A stretch of 64,000 nucleotides of DNA from positions 2,886,001 through 2,950,000 of the forward strand of contig NC_089821.1 of NCBI RefSeq assembly GCF_035046505.1, given 5' to 3'. The notes beneath the pieces were generated by a model. That model made no database searches and was not told the origin of the DNA. It was given only the letters and a program-made list of their open reading frames with translations. A program made the position numbers and the translations under genes. Shown one piece after another: positions 1 to 9,407 of the stretch (position 1 is its first letter; each line of letters starts with the position of its first letter). Source of the DNA: Tiliqua scincoides. Lineage: Eukaryota > Chordata > Lepidosauria > Squamata > Scincidae.

Positions 1-1020
1 ATCTGCTTTGCGGCCAAAATTATTATCCACTGCTATTGACACAACCTGCAATTAAAGATATGAGTCTACAAGTCCACATACAACTTTTCTTGTGAGACTA
101 GTTTAGATGGTTTGTAGCACAGAAGTGTTTATTAGTGGCTAATTTCTAAGAGGTGCCAAGTCCTCTGAGCTGGAATCTGGGTCTTCTAATTCCAAAAGTG
201 TTGAGGCAGACTGAGATTCCTCAGGGAGACGAAAAGAGCACTGGAAAGGGTGAATGCAGAGAGCTGGTCCTTTCTTTTGACATGGGATGTATTGACTGGA
301 AGAATAATTCATTTCACCAGGTCCAAAGTATTCTGTTTGATTTTTCCAGTGTCCTTGAACTGGGCTGATCCTGAACCTGTGGAAGAGTTTGTGGAAGAGT
401 CAGCTTGGTTTCAATCCTGTTAGAGGCTTGTTAATGAACTGGTCTGGATAGAAGTTAAATAGGGAGGCTCTGAGTCAGATTCTGATTTGTACTCTGAAAT
501 GTCACAGTCTGAGGGTAGGGGGAAGCACTGGCCACAGTTTCTTTGCCTCCCTGTCTCTTTCTCACCTTGCACAAAGTAGATAACTCTGGATGGAAGACTC
601 TGGGTTAGAAATCTGCTTAGCAGAGACATTTTTGCAGAGTGAAGCCTGTTCCTGTGTAGTGAAAAAATAGAAAACAGCAATAAACTGTACAAAGTGCTAC
701 TGGAACACTTAGGCAGAGCAGGTCTAAATATGAGCTTTGATGTATAACCAGTTACTGAATCATTTCTCCTGATGCCGCTTGGTGTTTTTTCCAAGTGCCC
801 GACACATTCTGTAGGAATAATGTCACGTTTAATCTGCTTCTTAAATGTAGTCTCTAACGTTTTGCTTGGTTCATGCACCAGGAAGCTCTCCTGTGCAAGC
901 CCTGTGGAAATGATTGCTGGAGAACTCTGAAAAATCCCTCACCATAATGTCTTATTTGGTTTTATGTTTTGAAAATAGAGTACAAACTAATTCGTGTGAA
1001 GTCCCCTTTCAGCCCAGCAC
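1..1020. other. No gene seen; unclassified sequence
   Basis: There is no convincing coding frame and no recognised repeat. The short open frames have low complexity or no family resemblance. It may be single-copy intergenic DNA. Confidence 0.4.
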
Positions 1021-1021
1021 A

Positions 1022-1332
1022 GTGTGGTTGTTGTCGTTTCTGCTTTTTCCTAGTGGCTGTTTGCTGGTGTTCCTTCTGCAGCTTTTTAGACTGTGGGCGC
1101 AATCCTAACCCACTTTCCAGCATTGATGTAGCTGGGCCAACGTGGCATGCGCTGCGTCCTGCAGTGGGGAGGCAGTCAAGAGACCCCCTCAAGGTAAGGG
1201 CATGTTGGTTGCCTTAACTTGGGACTGCATTGCGGCTGTGCTGGAAAGTGGGTTAGGATTGCGCTGCGTGAGCCCTTTTGGGACAGGGAGCCATTTAGTT
1301 TTTGCTTTTGTCTGTAAACCACTTTGACATCA
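1022..1332 (+). mobile_element. L2-type LINE 3' tail, split by a MITE
   Basis: The tail reads 'ctagtggctgtttgctggt...ttttagactgt', then 'gagcccttttgggacaggg...ctgtaaaccactttg'. The same tail is uninterrupted at 7045-7221. The break at about 1096-1268 is a Harbinger-like MITE. Confidence 0.6.
1096..1268. mobile_element. Harbinger-like MITE inserted in an L2-type tail
   Basis: The termini GGGCGCAATCCTAACCC and the inverse GGGTTAGGATTGCGC bound a palindromic core that includes 'ctcaaggtaaggg'. The intact paralogous tail at 7045-7221 serves as the empty site. Confidence 0.6.
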
Positions 1333-1524
1333 TCATCACTATCAACACAAAACAGCAAAAAAGCTTTCCAACGAAAAAGTTCACAGACACAGAACCGCAT
1401 GCCGCAGCAGCCCAGTTGCTCTTTCTGAGCTGGCAGAGCCACACAGGAGGGACTGAGAGCAAGGATGTGAGGGGGAAGGGAGTTTATGACTTGTATATTT
1501 TAGATTTTAGCTTGTACATTTTAG

Positions 1525-1836
1525 ATTTTAGAAATGGGTTATGTCAGAATGCCAGATGCAAGGGAGGGCACCAGGATGAGGTCTCTTGTTATCTGGTGTG
1601 CTCCCTGGGGCATTTGGTGGGCCGCTGTGAGATACAGGAAGCTAGACTAGATGGGCCTATGGCCTGGTCCAGTGGGGCTGTTCTTATGTTCTTAAACTAC
1701 AATTCCCTGGAGGCCTTGCAGGTCTCTTGTTATCTGGTGTGCTCCCTGGGGCATTTGGTGGGCCGCTGTGAGATACAGGAAGCTGGACTAGATGGGCCTA
1801 TGGCCTGATCCAGTGGGGCTGTTCTTATGTTCTTAT
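1525..1836 (+). mobile_element. CR1 3' end as a two-unit 140-bp tandem
   Basis: The fragment begins with standard CR1 3' UTR (from 'ttagaaatgggttatgtcag') and runs to TTCTTATGTTCTTA near 1695. It then passes through a spacer starting ACTACAATTCCCTGG into a second copy of the last ~115 bp, ending near 1836. The repeat distance is 141 bp. Confidence 0.8.
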
Positions 1837-1962
1837 ATGACAGCTGGGTGGGTGGAAGCTGCTTGGAGCAGTGACTGGGAGATGGGAAACAATAGGAGGG
1901 GTTCAGTGCTCCCTCCTGCACCAGTTCTCCATTCTCCATCTCCTATCCTGAAGCCACCTGCA

Positions 1963-2220
1963 TGCTGCTTTAAAAGGATATTGCACAGATTCCTGGAGCA
2001 AAAGTCCATTGCAGGTTGCAAGACAGGATGGGTATATGAAACCTCCTGATTTCAGAAGTAGGCAACCTCAAAATGCCAGATGCAAGGGAAAGCACAAGGA
2101 TGCAGGTCATTTGTTGTCTTGTGTGCTCCCGGAGGCATCTGGTGGGCCACTGTGAGTTACAGGAAGCTGGACTATATGGGCCTTTGGCCAGATCCTGCAG
2201 GGCTCTTCTTATGTTCTGAG
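1963..2220 (+). mobile_element. Old CR1 3' end
   Basis: A diverged copy of the CR1 3' region, from 'ttaaaaggatattg' to 'cttcttatgttctgag', with many substitutions relative to the young copies. Confidence 0.7.
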
Positions 2221-2845
2221 AAATGGGCTACCAGCCTACAATTACAAGCATTTTGGCCCAGTTGCCTTAAGGCCTAGAACGAACATAAGGCCCTTTTAGA
2301 CTGTCACAAAATGTGACATCCTATTCAACATGACCCAGCTGCTGTGCAAGTGGTGACTGGCCAGAGGACGCCTGTTGGCACTGTTAAGTCAGCACAGGAG
2401 GTAGGAGGGGGGAACAGGGCGGGGAGCGTGAAGAATGGGGCAGAGATGGGGTGAGAAAGGAAAGATCGAGGGTGCAAATTGGTGGCAGCACCACCACCAA
2501 TACCCGATACTCCTTCCCTGCCTCAGTCTCCCAACCTGGTCCACGTGGACTTGTAGGCTTGTGCCAGGGAAATTGCTGGAGTAGGTCTGAGTAGGCCTGG
2601 TACACTAAGTGCGGGCTTAGACTCATGTTGCAAAAACCACACGGGGAGCATGGTCTGTGGCTCCCCACCCCATGACTGCGCGACGGCAGAGACAGCATCC
2701 CAGATTGCTTCACACTTGACTGAACTTTGCATGTGGCTTCAGGCTACACGTTCATATTTGCTGCAAGCAGACCCACAAGCATAGACAGAAAAACAGCCAC
2801 ACACGCACACATGTGAAATGCACTGACACAATTCCCAAGATTTGA
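2221..2845. other. No gene seen; unclassified sequence
   Basis: No recognised repeat termini and no convincing exon. The minus-strand open frames here have no family resemblance. Confidence 0.35.
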
Positions 2846-2849
2846 GACA

Positions 2850-3437
2850 TACAAAATTATGCAGGGGATGGACAGAGTGGATAGAGAGATGCTCTTTTCC
2901 CTCTCACACAACACCAGAACCGGGGGACATCCACAAAAGTTGAGTGTTGGGAGAGTTAGAACAAACAAAAGAAAATACTTCTTTACTCAGCGTGGGGTTG
3001 GTCTGTGGAACTCCTTGCCGCAGAATGTGGTGACGGCATCTGGCCTGGATGCCTTTAAAAGGGGATTGGACAAGTTTCTGGAGGAAAAATCCATTACGGA
3101 TTACAAGTCATGATGTGAATGTGCCACCTCCTGATTTTAGAAATAGGCTATGTCAGATGCAAGGGGGGGAACCAGGATGAGATCTCTTGTTGTCTGGTGT
3201 GCTCCCTGGGGCATTTGGTGGGCCGCTGTGAGATACAGGAAGCTGGACTAGTTGGGCCTATGGCCTGATCCAGTGGGGCTGTTCTTATGTTCTTAACTAC
3301 AATTCCCAGGAAGCCTTGCAGGTTTCTTGTTATCTGGTGTGCTCCCTGGGGCATTTGGCGGGCCGCTGTGAGATACAGGAAGCTGGACTAGATGGGCCTA
3401 TGGCCTGATCCAATGGGGCTGTTCTTATGTTCTTAAA
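2850..3437 (+). mobile_element. CR1 3' end with duplicated terminal unit
   Basis: The fragment runs from the C-terminal coding part (peptide QGMDRVDREMLF) through the 3' UTR to GTTCTTATGTTCTTA at about 3294. It then has the spacer ACTACAATTCCCAGG and a second terminal unit ending at about 3437. The repeat distance is 140 bp. The coding part is a 5'-truncated remnant. Confidence 0.85.
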
Positions 3438-3540
3438 TGGAGGGAGACGCCTGACTCCAAAGGGGAGGGGCCCTTTGCACAGTGCATTCAGGCACCTGCA
3501 AAACTTAGTGCTGTGCATCCCCTCTAGCTATGCTACTGCC
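3438..3540. mobile_element. Half copy of the TAGCTAGAGG palindromic MITE
   Basis: The block ends in 'caaaacttagtgctgtgcatcccctctagctatgctact', the same right end as the full copies at 45150-45318 and 58743-59011. The left half is absent. Confidence 0.55.
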
Positions 3541-4614
3541 TTGCATTAACCTTTGGAGGAAAGGGGAAAAAATCACTTCCTCATAGAAGTTTATAAAAGG
3601 GTGCCCTGTGCTAGCAAACAGAGAAGCCTGGGCTGCATGAATATTCACCAAGGGTGAGTTTCACCCAGTTCAAATATGTTCCTAGAAAAAATAAACCTTT
3701 CCTTTCTTAACACCTATAGCACAACTGAAGAAGCTCCCCCCCACCAAGCTGCCTCCACCAAAGGGCAGACAGTTTTCAGCCTGACAGTCAGCAGAGTCAG
3801 AATGAGCTGGTGGACTGCATTGTGCAACCCAGAGCGAGCAACGGAAGGCAGTTGCCACGCTCAACATGCAGGACTTCTTGCCCTGTCAGAGCAGCCTCTG
3901 CTCCAAAGTTCAGATGCTCTTTGAGCGACAGTGGCCTTTCTGCTGGATCCATAGATCCTTCAACCTGCCTGGATGGAAGCTGACATTAACCCTTGCTGCA
4001 CATAGCCCAGGCCTTTCCTCAGCATAAATCTGCCCTGGTGGTTCCCTGTATCTATGGATGCCTTCCACACAGTTGCACATGAGACTGAAATTAATTGTTT
4101 GGCCTGAAAGTTAATCCTGGTTAACATCCAGACAACGGTGAAATCCAGTAGGTTTTGTTTGTCTTTTAAATGATGGTATTTGTTTCCTTGAATTAGCATC
4201 CTGGTTTATTAAGCAAACAGTAATTGCAGAATTCAGCTGCCTGAGAGCTCTGCACGTGGTGTGATGACTTGAACCTCACCGAGAGGCCTTTGACAAGCTA
4301 CCATCCCTCCGTCTGATCTGTCAAGGTGGTTGTGCTGATGAAGTGGGACAATCCCTGATTCAGTGTATCACCGTGAACTCCTCAAAAGAAAAGTGTGATA
4401 CAGTTTGAACGATCTCCTCTTTGTCCCGCAATACTGCATTTATAATACCCCTGGTACATTCCAACACACTTTGGCAGTCTTATCAAATTACCTACAACTT
4501 TTTTCTCTCTCTCCATGCAACAGTTAGCACCAATGAAAGAGATGCAAACCATATTCTCTCTCTTTCTTTTCTGGAAAATACATTTGCAAATTTTGAACAA
4601 ATTCCATGAGTCTC
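3541..4614. other. No gene seen; unclassified sequence
   Basis: About 1.1 kb with no supported exon or recognised repeat. Confidence 0.35.
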
Positions 4615-4999
4615 TTAGGGCCCAATCCTATCCAACTTTCCAACTCCAGTGCAGCTGCAATGCAGCCCCTAGACCAGGGGTCGGCAACCTTAAACACTCA
4701 AAGAGCCATTTGGACCCGTTTTCCAGAGGAAAATAAAACCTTGGGAGCCACAAAACCCTTTTGACATCTAAAATGAAGATAACACTGCATATAGTTTTTT
4801 TTTTTTAACCTTTATGCTGTTATAGGTCCCATTTTTATAATGTAGCCCCCTCTTGTAGCTTTTAGTTAGTTTTGTCATACATTCTTGTCCTGTATTTTCA
4901 GACACCTGGTCCTCTATGGTGTTTTGCCTGATTCCAAGGCCATTCTCTGCCTGGAGAATTAGGCCCACTTTAAGCAAATTAGCTCCCCTTCGTTCCCCC

Positions 5000-5510
5000 A
5001 ACAAATGACCCTGGTTCTGCCCTGCAGCCCTGCTGGACCCCACCTCCAGGGTAGCTTGCCTGTTCAACCTGCAGAGGTCCTCTCTCCTGCCAGCAGCCTC
5101 CAGCCACTACAGCAGACCCTGGGTCATCAGCAGGTCTTGGGCACAGCAGCCACACACCAAACTCCAGTGTCTCAAGCAGTCACAAAGTCAGTCAGAGTAT
5201 CCAGGGCAGAGTCCAAAGTCAATAAGCCAAGTCACAGTCCAATGTCAGATTCCAAAGTAAGTCAGTCAAATCAGTCAGAGTATCCAAGTCAAGGTCAATA
5301 AGCCCAGTCAGCCTCCTCTCCAGCCTGCACTCCTTCTCCAACCCGCACCCCCTTCCTGCCTCAGGTGCTCCTTATATCCCTGAGGGCCCTATTCAAGTGG
5401 CTGCAGCTGTGCAGCACACTCTGCTGGATGCCCAGGCCTTACCCTTAAAGGGGCCACTCCTGACACCACATCTACCTCCTCACCAGATCTTCCAGGATTC
5501 CAATACATAT
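5000..5510 (-). repeat. Captured internal repeat shared with 38600-39100
   Basis: On the minus strand this block matches the segment at about 38600-39100 ('ggaggtagatgtggtgtcag', then 'gtggccccttta'). The TGTGGTGTC start after a purine-rich run resembles the junction of an old LTR-type element. That classification is tentative, and the copy is a broken fossil. Confidence 0.45.
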
Positions 5511-5805
5511 GGCGGTTATGACATCTGTTTATCTTACATGGATACTAAAGAACTCCCCCCACCTTTCAGAGGCACCCTGCTGAAAGGAAGAAAGGACACA
5601 GAGGTGGGGAAGAGAAGAAGCCAGAGCTGGGGGGAGAAGGTGGGGGGGCAGCCACAGGCCAGCTTCTGCCCTGCCTGCCCTCCCTCACTCAGGCTGCAAC
5701 CCTCTCCACACTATCCTGGTTGTAAGCCCCATTGACTACAATGGGACTTCTGAGCAGACAAGTTGGTTGGAGCTCTCAGGTTGCAGTCCTCGCCACACTT
5801 CTCTG

Positions 5806-6430
5806 GGAGGAAGCCTCACTGACTACTTGTGAGTACACCTGCATAGGAGGGGGCTGAGGCTGCAGCCCTCCACACCTTCCTGGGAGGAAGCCCCACTGAC
5901 TACAGTGGAGCTTACTTGTGAGTAGACCTGCACAGGAGGGGGCTGAGGCTACAGCCCTCCATACCTTCCTGGGAGTAGCCCAGGGACTACAGTGGGGCTT
6001 GCTCTCAAACAGACCTGCTGCGCATGGGCTCCCACTCACCCGTCCTTGCGCTTGGCCTTGAGCAGGCTCCAAGACTGCAGTCCCAGGCACCCTTTCCTCG
6101 GAGTAAGCCTCATCCGCTGTAATGGGGCTTACAACTGAGTAGACACGCATAGCAGCAGGCTCCAAGGCTGCCATCCCAAGCACCCTTTCCTGGAAGTAAG
6201 CCTCATCCACTGTAATGGGGCTTACAACTGAGTAGACACGCATAGCAGCAGGCTCCAAGGCTGCCATCCCAAGCACCCTTTCCTGGAAGTAAGCCTCATC
6301 CACTGTAATGGGGCTTACAACTGAGTAGACACGCATAGGAGCAGGCTCCAAGGCTGCAATCCCAGGCACCCTTTCCTGGGAGTAAGCTTCATCAGATGTA
6401 ATGGGGCTTACTACTGAGTAGACACACAGG
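5806..6430. repeat. 93-bp tandem array
   Basis: The phrase 'aatggggctta' recurs at 6121, 6214, 6307 and 6400, exactly 93 bp apart. Further degenerate units extend back to about 5806. Each unit contains half of the 'aagtaag...cttac' palindromic repeat. Since 93 is a multiple of three, the minus strand reads as a periodic 31-residue pseudo-protein, which is not a gene. Confidence 0.8.
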
Positions 6431-7044
6431 ATGTCCCCTCTGCTGTGGAGGAAAAGCCTCTCCTTGCACTGAGTGGGGACTGCTCAGGGAAAGGCAGGCT
6501 GCAAGGGCTGAAGAGGAGGGCATCCTGTTGGGGAAGGGAAAAACAGGGAGCTTAAGCCTGCAGAGCTGGCAAAATTGAAAAGGGAAACCAATGTGGAGCA
6601 GGTGGGGGTGAAAGGAGAGGAGGGTAGTGAGCTCAGGGGGCGGAGGGAAGCAGCCTGCCCTCCCAACACAGGTGCCTCCTGTCTTCCCCTTTGCCACTTT
6701 CACCCAGAGGAGCCGCAGCAGACAGCTGAAAGAGCCGCATGCGGCTCCAGAGCTGCGGGTTGCCGACCCCCGTCCTAGACGAAGGAACAGATGTTCCCTT
6801 ACCTTGTGGAGGCCTCCATAATTACCCTCCCACCACAGGATGCAGTGCAAACCCCATTGGCAGAGCTGCACCAGGGCTGGAAAGTTGGATAGGATTGGGC
6901 CCTTATTCATTGTGCTGATGTTTGGGAACCACTGCAATAGCTCATCCCAATCAAATAGCTCAAACCCCTGCTAATTGGGTAAGAGGCACTTTTTCAAGTG
7001 GGTGCTCCTTTTTTTAGCAGGGGGAGAGTAACTGGCCCACCTCA

Positions 7045-7221
7045 CCCCAGCACTGTCTGTTCTAGTGGCTGTCTGCTGGTATTCCTTTGCATCTTTTTAG
7101 ATTGTGAGCCCTTTTGGGACAGGGAGCCATTTAGTTATTTGATTTTTCTCTGTAAACCGCTTTGGGAACTTTTAGTTGAAAAGCGGTATATAAATACTGT
7201 TAATAATAATAATAATAATAA
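7045..7221 (+). mobile_element. L2-type LINE 3' tail with (TAA)n
   Basis: The tail 'gtgagcccttttgggacaggg...ctgtaaaccgctttgggaa...gcggtatataaata' ends in a TAA microsatellite, the usual end of this LINE type. Confidence 0.65.
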
Positions 7222-7239
7222 TCCTTCTTTGTCATAACT

Positions 7240-8938
7240 CCTCCTTTATGTGAATGTATGACGTATTTTCAACACCATCAGCCATCAGTGTCCTTCTGGG
7301 GCAATTGGCTGAGTTGGGGCTTGGAGGCCATGTTTTGCAGTGGGTCCATTTCTTCTTGTCCAACATGTCCCAGAAGATAATGCTGGGGTAACAGCTGTTC
7401 AGCATCCTGAACATCCTGGATGTGGGGTGCCACCGGTGTATATTGTCCCCCATGCTGTTTGATATCTGCATAAAATGACTGGGAGAGGTCACCTAGGGAC
7501 TTGGAGTGGGATCCCATCAATATGCTGATCACACCCAGCTCTATCTGTCTTTTCCACCAAATCTTGATGAGCCTGGTGAGGTTTGGAGGGCTGCCTATAG
7601 GTGGTTGGGAACTAAATTAGGGTTAAGAAATTAGAATTAAATCCAGGCAAAACAGAGCTCCTCCTGGTCAAGAAATCCATGATGCAGGTGCTTGGTTATT
7701 GACCTGTTCCGAATGGGTTGCATTCCCTTGGCAGGAACAGGTGTGTGTTTGGGAGTCCTCCTGGATCACCAGATGTAAGCTGTGGCCGGGAGGGCTTTTG
7801 CCCAACTTTGCCTGGTGCGCCAACGTGGGCCATTCCTGAGACAGTTGGATTGCACCATGGTGGTCCATGCTTTGGTGACATCTTGGTTACATTACTGTAA
7901 AGCACTCTTTGTAGGGCTGCCCTTGAAGACTGTTCAGAAACTTCACTTAATGCAGAATGTGGTGGCTTGGGTGGCTGCTGGGGCTTGTCAGTTTGACTCT
8001 ATCAGACCACTGCTCTGAGGTCTGCAATGGCTGCTGAATTGTTTCTGGACACAGGTTTCTTTAACCGTTAAAGTCCTTTACAGTTCAAGACCAAGGTTCC
8101 TGAGAGACTACCTAGTTCCATACATTCTGTCCTGTCCCTTTTCTGAGAGGGGCCTGTTGTGAGAGCTGCCCTTGATGGGAGTTATAGGGGTGGTAACAAG
8201 GCACAGGGCCTTGTCTGTGGTGGTGCTGAAGTTGTGGAACACCTTCACTTTTGCCTGAAGAGTTGCCCCATCCCTAGAGATGTTCTGGCAGGGATTGAAG
8301 ACTTTTTTTTTGTTTAGATTGACTTTTTAGTATGTTGAATGGGTGGGTGGGTGGGTGGTTGTTTGAGTGTTTTACATTTTATCACATTTGTTGTATGCTT
8401 ATTGGCCACTCTTAACCAATAAGAGTTAAGAGTCTCTTTACCGTTCTTAACACTGGTTTTAGGCTGCTGTATATCAATGATTTCTTCTGCCATTTTGTCT
8501 GGGGGTTTTATGAGCAGTGGATTATGTGGGCCATGCTATGTCCTAGATGATTTGTCTATTTTAGCTTTAACGTAAGAACATAAGAACAGCCCCACTGGAT
8601 CAGGCCATAGGCCCATCTAGTCCAGCTTCCTGTATCTCACAGCGGCCCACCAAATGCCCCAGGGAGCACACAAGACAGCAAGAGACCTGCATCCTGGTGC
8701 CCTCCCTTGCATCTGACATAGCCCATTTCTAAAATCAGGAGGTGGAACATACACATCATGGCTTAGTTTTAACCTCTTAGTTAAAAACACATAACCTCTT
8801 AGTTTTGTTGCTGGAGTTCTTTATTATTGATTTTCTTTATGTTCATTGTATTTTGTAATATCATTGGCCATCTTGAGTGCCATTAGGGAAAGGTATGATA
8901 AAAATATCTGAAGTAAATACATACATACATACTTACTT
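7240..8938 (+). mobile_element. L2-type LINE fragment (RT C-terminus and 3' UTR)
   Basis: Translation in shifting frames gives L2 reverse transcriptase pieces: SPMLFDI, then SHQYADHTQLYLS (the YADD box, third residue D but fourth changed to H), later KALFVGLPLKTVQKLHLMQN. Stops and frame changes show decay. A CR1 insertion (8572-8762) splits the 3' part. The tail ends in (TACA)n near 8938. Confidence 0.75.
8572..8762 (-). mobile_element. CR1 3' end inserted in L2
   Basis: A minus-strand CR1 terminal fragment, beginning 'taagaacataagaacagcc'. The flanks TTAGCTTTAAC (8561-8571) and TTAGTTTTAAC (8763-8773) look like an 11-bp target duplication with one mismatch, so the CR1 is younger than the L2. 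Confidence 0.8.
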
Positions 8939-9399
8939 TATGGGCTGTCCCAAAAAGACCTTACAGATTAACCACTATTTGATTGTTTGCTCGTTTTGTT
9001 TGTTTGTTTCTTAGACTACTTCAGAATCAGAAAACTGAAATTCTGAAGCTCTTCCTGATAGGCAGCTCACTGAAGAGTTGCTGGCAATTTTGCCAGTTCA
9101 CACACCATACCAAAGGGCAGGCAGGACTCACTTGTATTTCCAGGAAAAGAACGATTACCTAGGAGGTGTGGTATCAATGTTATTATTAGAAATAAGTGCA
9201 TCTTTAGTTTTGGCCTCAGGAGAAAAGACTGTAGGTAAAAAAGGCAACAGGTAAGGTATGCTGTACTTACTTGAATGGGTGATTTCACTAGAAGTTCTAC
9301 TGGCCCAGCATCCCAGAGAAAAGAGGTGAGGAGGGTTTGCTGAAAGCACAGTTGTGGAGAATGGCCAGCATCGAGGCTTCATGGGCCAGCTCAGATGGC
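8939..9399. other. No gene seen; unclassified sequence
   Basis: No supported exon or repeat terminus. A few short T-rich runs (TTTG)n lie near 9000. Confidence 0.35.
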
Positions 9400-9407
9400 C
9401 TTTATTC

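Larger units (their letters stand above)
4675..6772. mobile_element. Non-autonomous hAT element, 2.1 kb, inside the MITE
   Basis: The ends are CAGGGGTCGGCAACC and the inverse GGTTGCCGACCCCCG. The flanking 8-mers, CCCTAGAC (4667-4674) and TCCTAGAC (6773-6780), match at 7 of 8 positions as expected for hAT. The subterminal segments 'aaagagccatttgg' and 'agagccgcatgcggctcc' are typical of this hAT type. No transposase frame is present. The interior holds a captured repeat (about 5000-5500) and a 93-bp tandem array. Confidence 0.8.
4618..6902. mobile_element. Harbinger-like MITE holding a nested hAT element
   Basis: The outer termini are GGGCCCAATCCTATCCAAC and its inverse GGATAGGATTGGGCCC. They are flanked by TTA at 4615-4617 and 6903-6905, a 3-bp duplication typical of PIF/Harbinger elements. 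Without the insert the MITE would be about 180 bp, like other copies here. It has no coding capacity. Confidence 0.75.

Noticed and set aside
420-878. 152-codon minus-strand open frame
   Set aside because: No domain, compositional signal or splice-site support. Treated as chance.
5776-6369. 197-codon repetitive protein on the minus strand
   Set aside because: Its 31-residue period is the 93-bp DNA tandem repeat read in frame. There is no start context or homologous domain.
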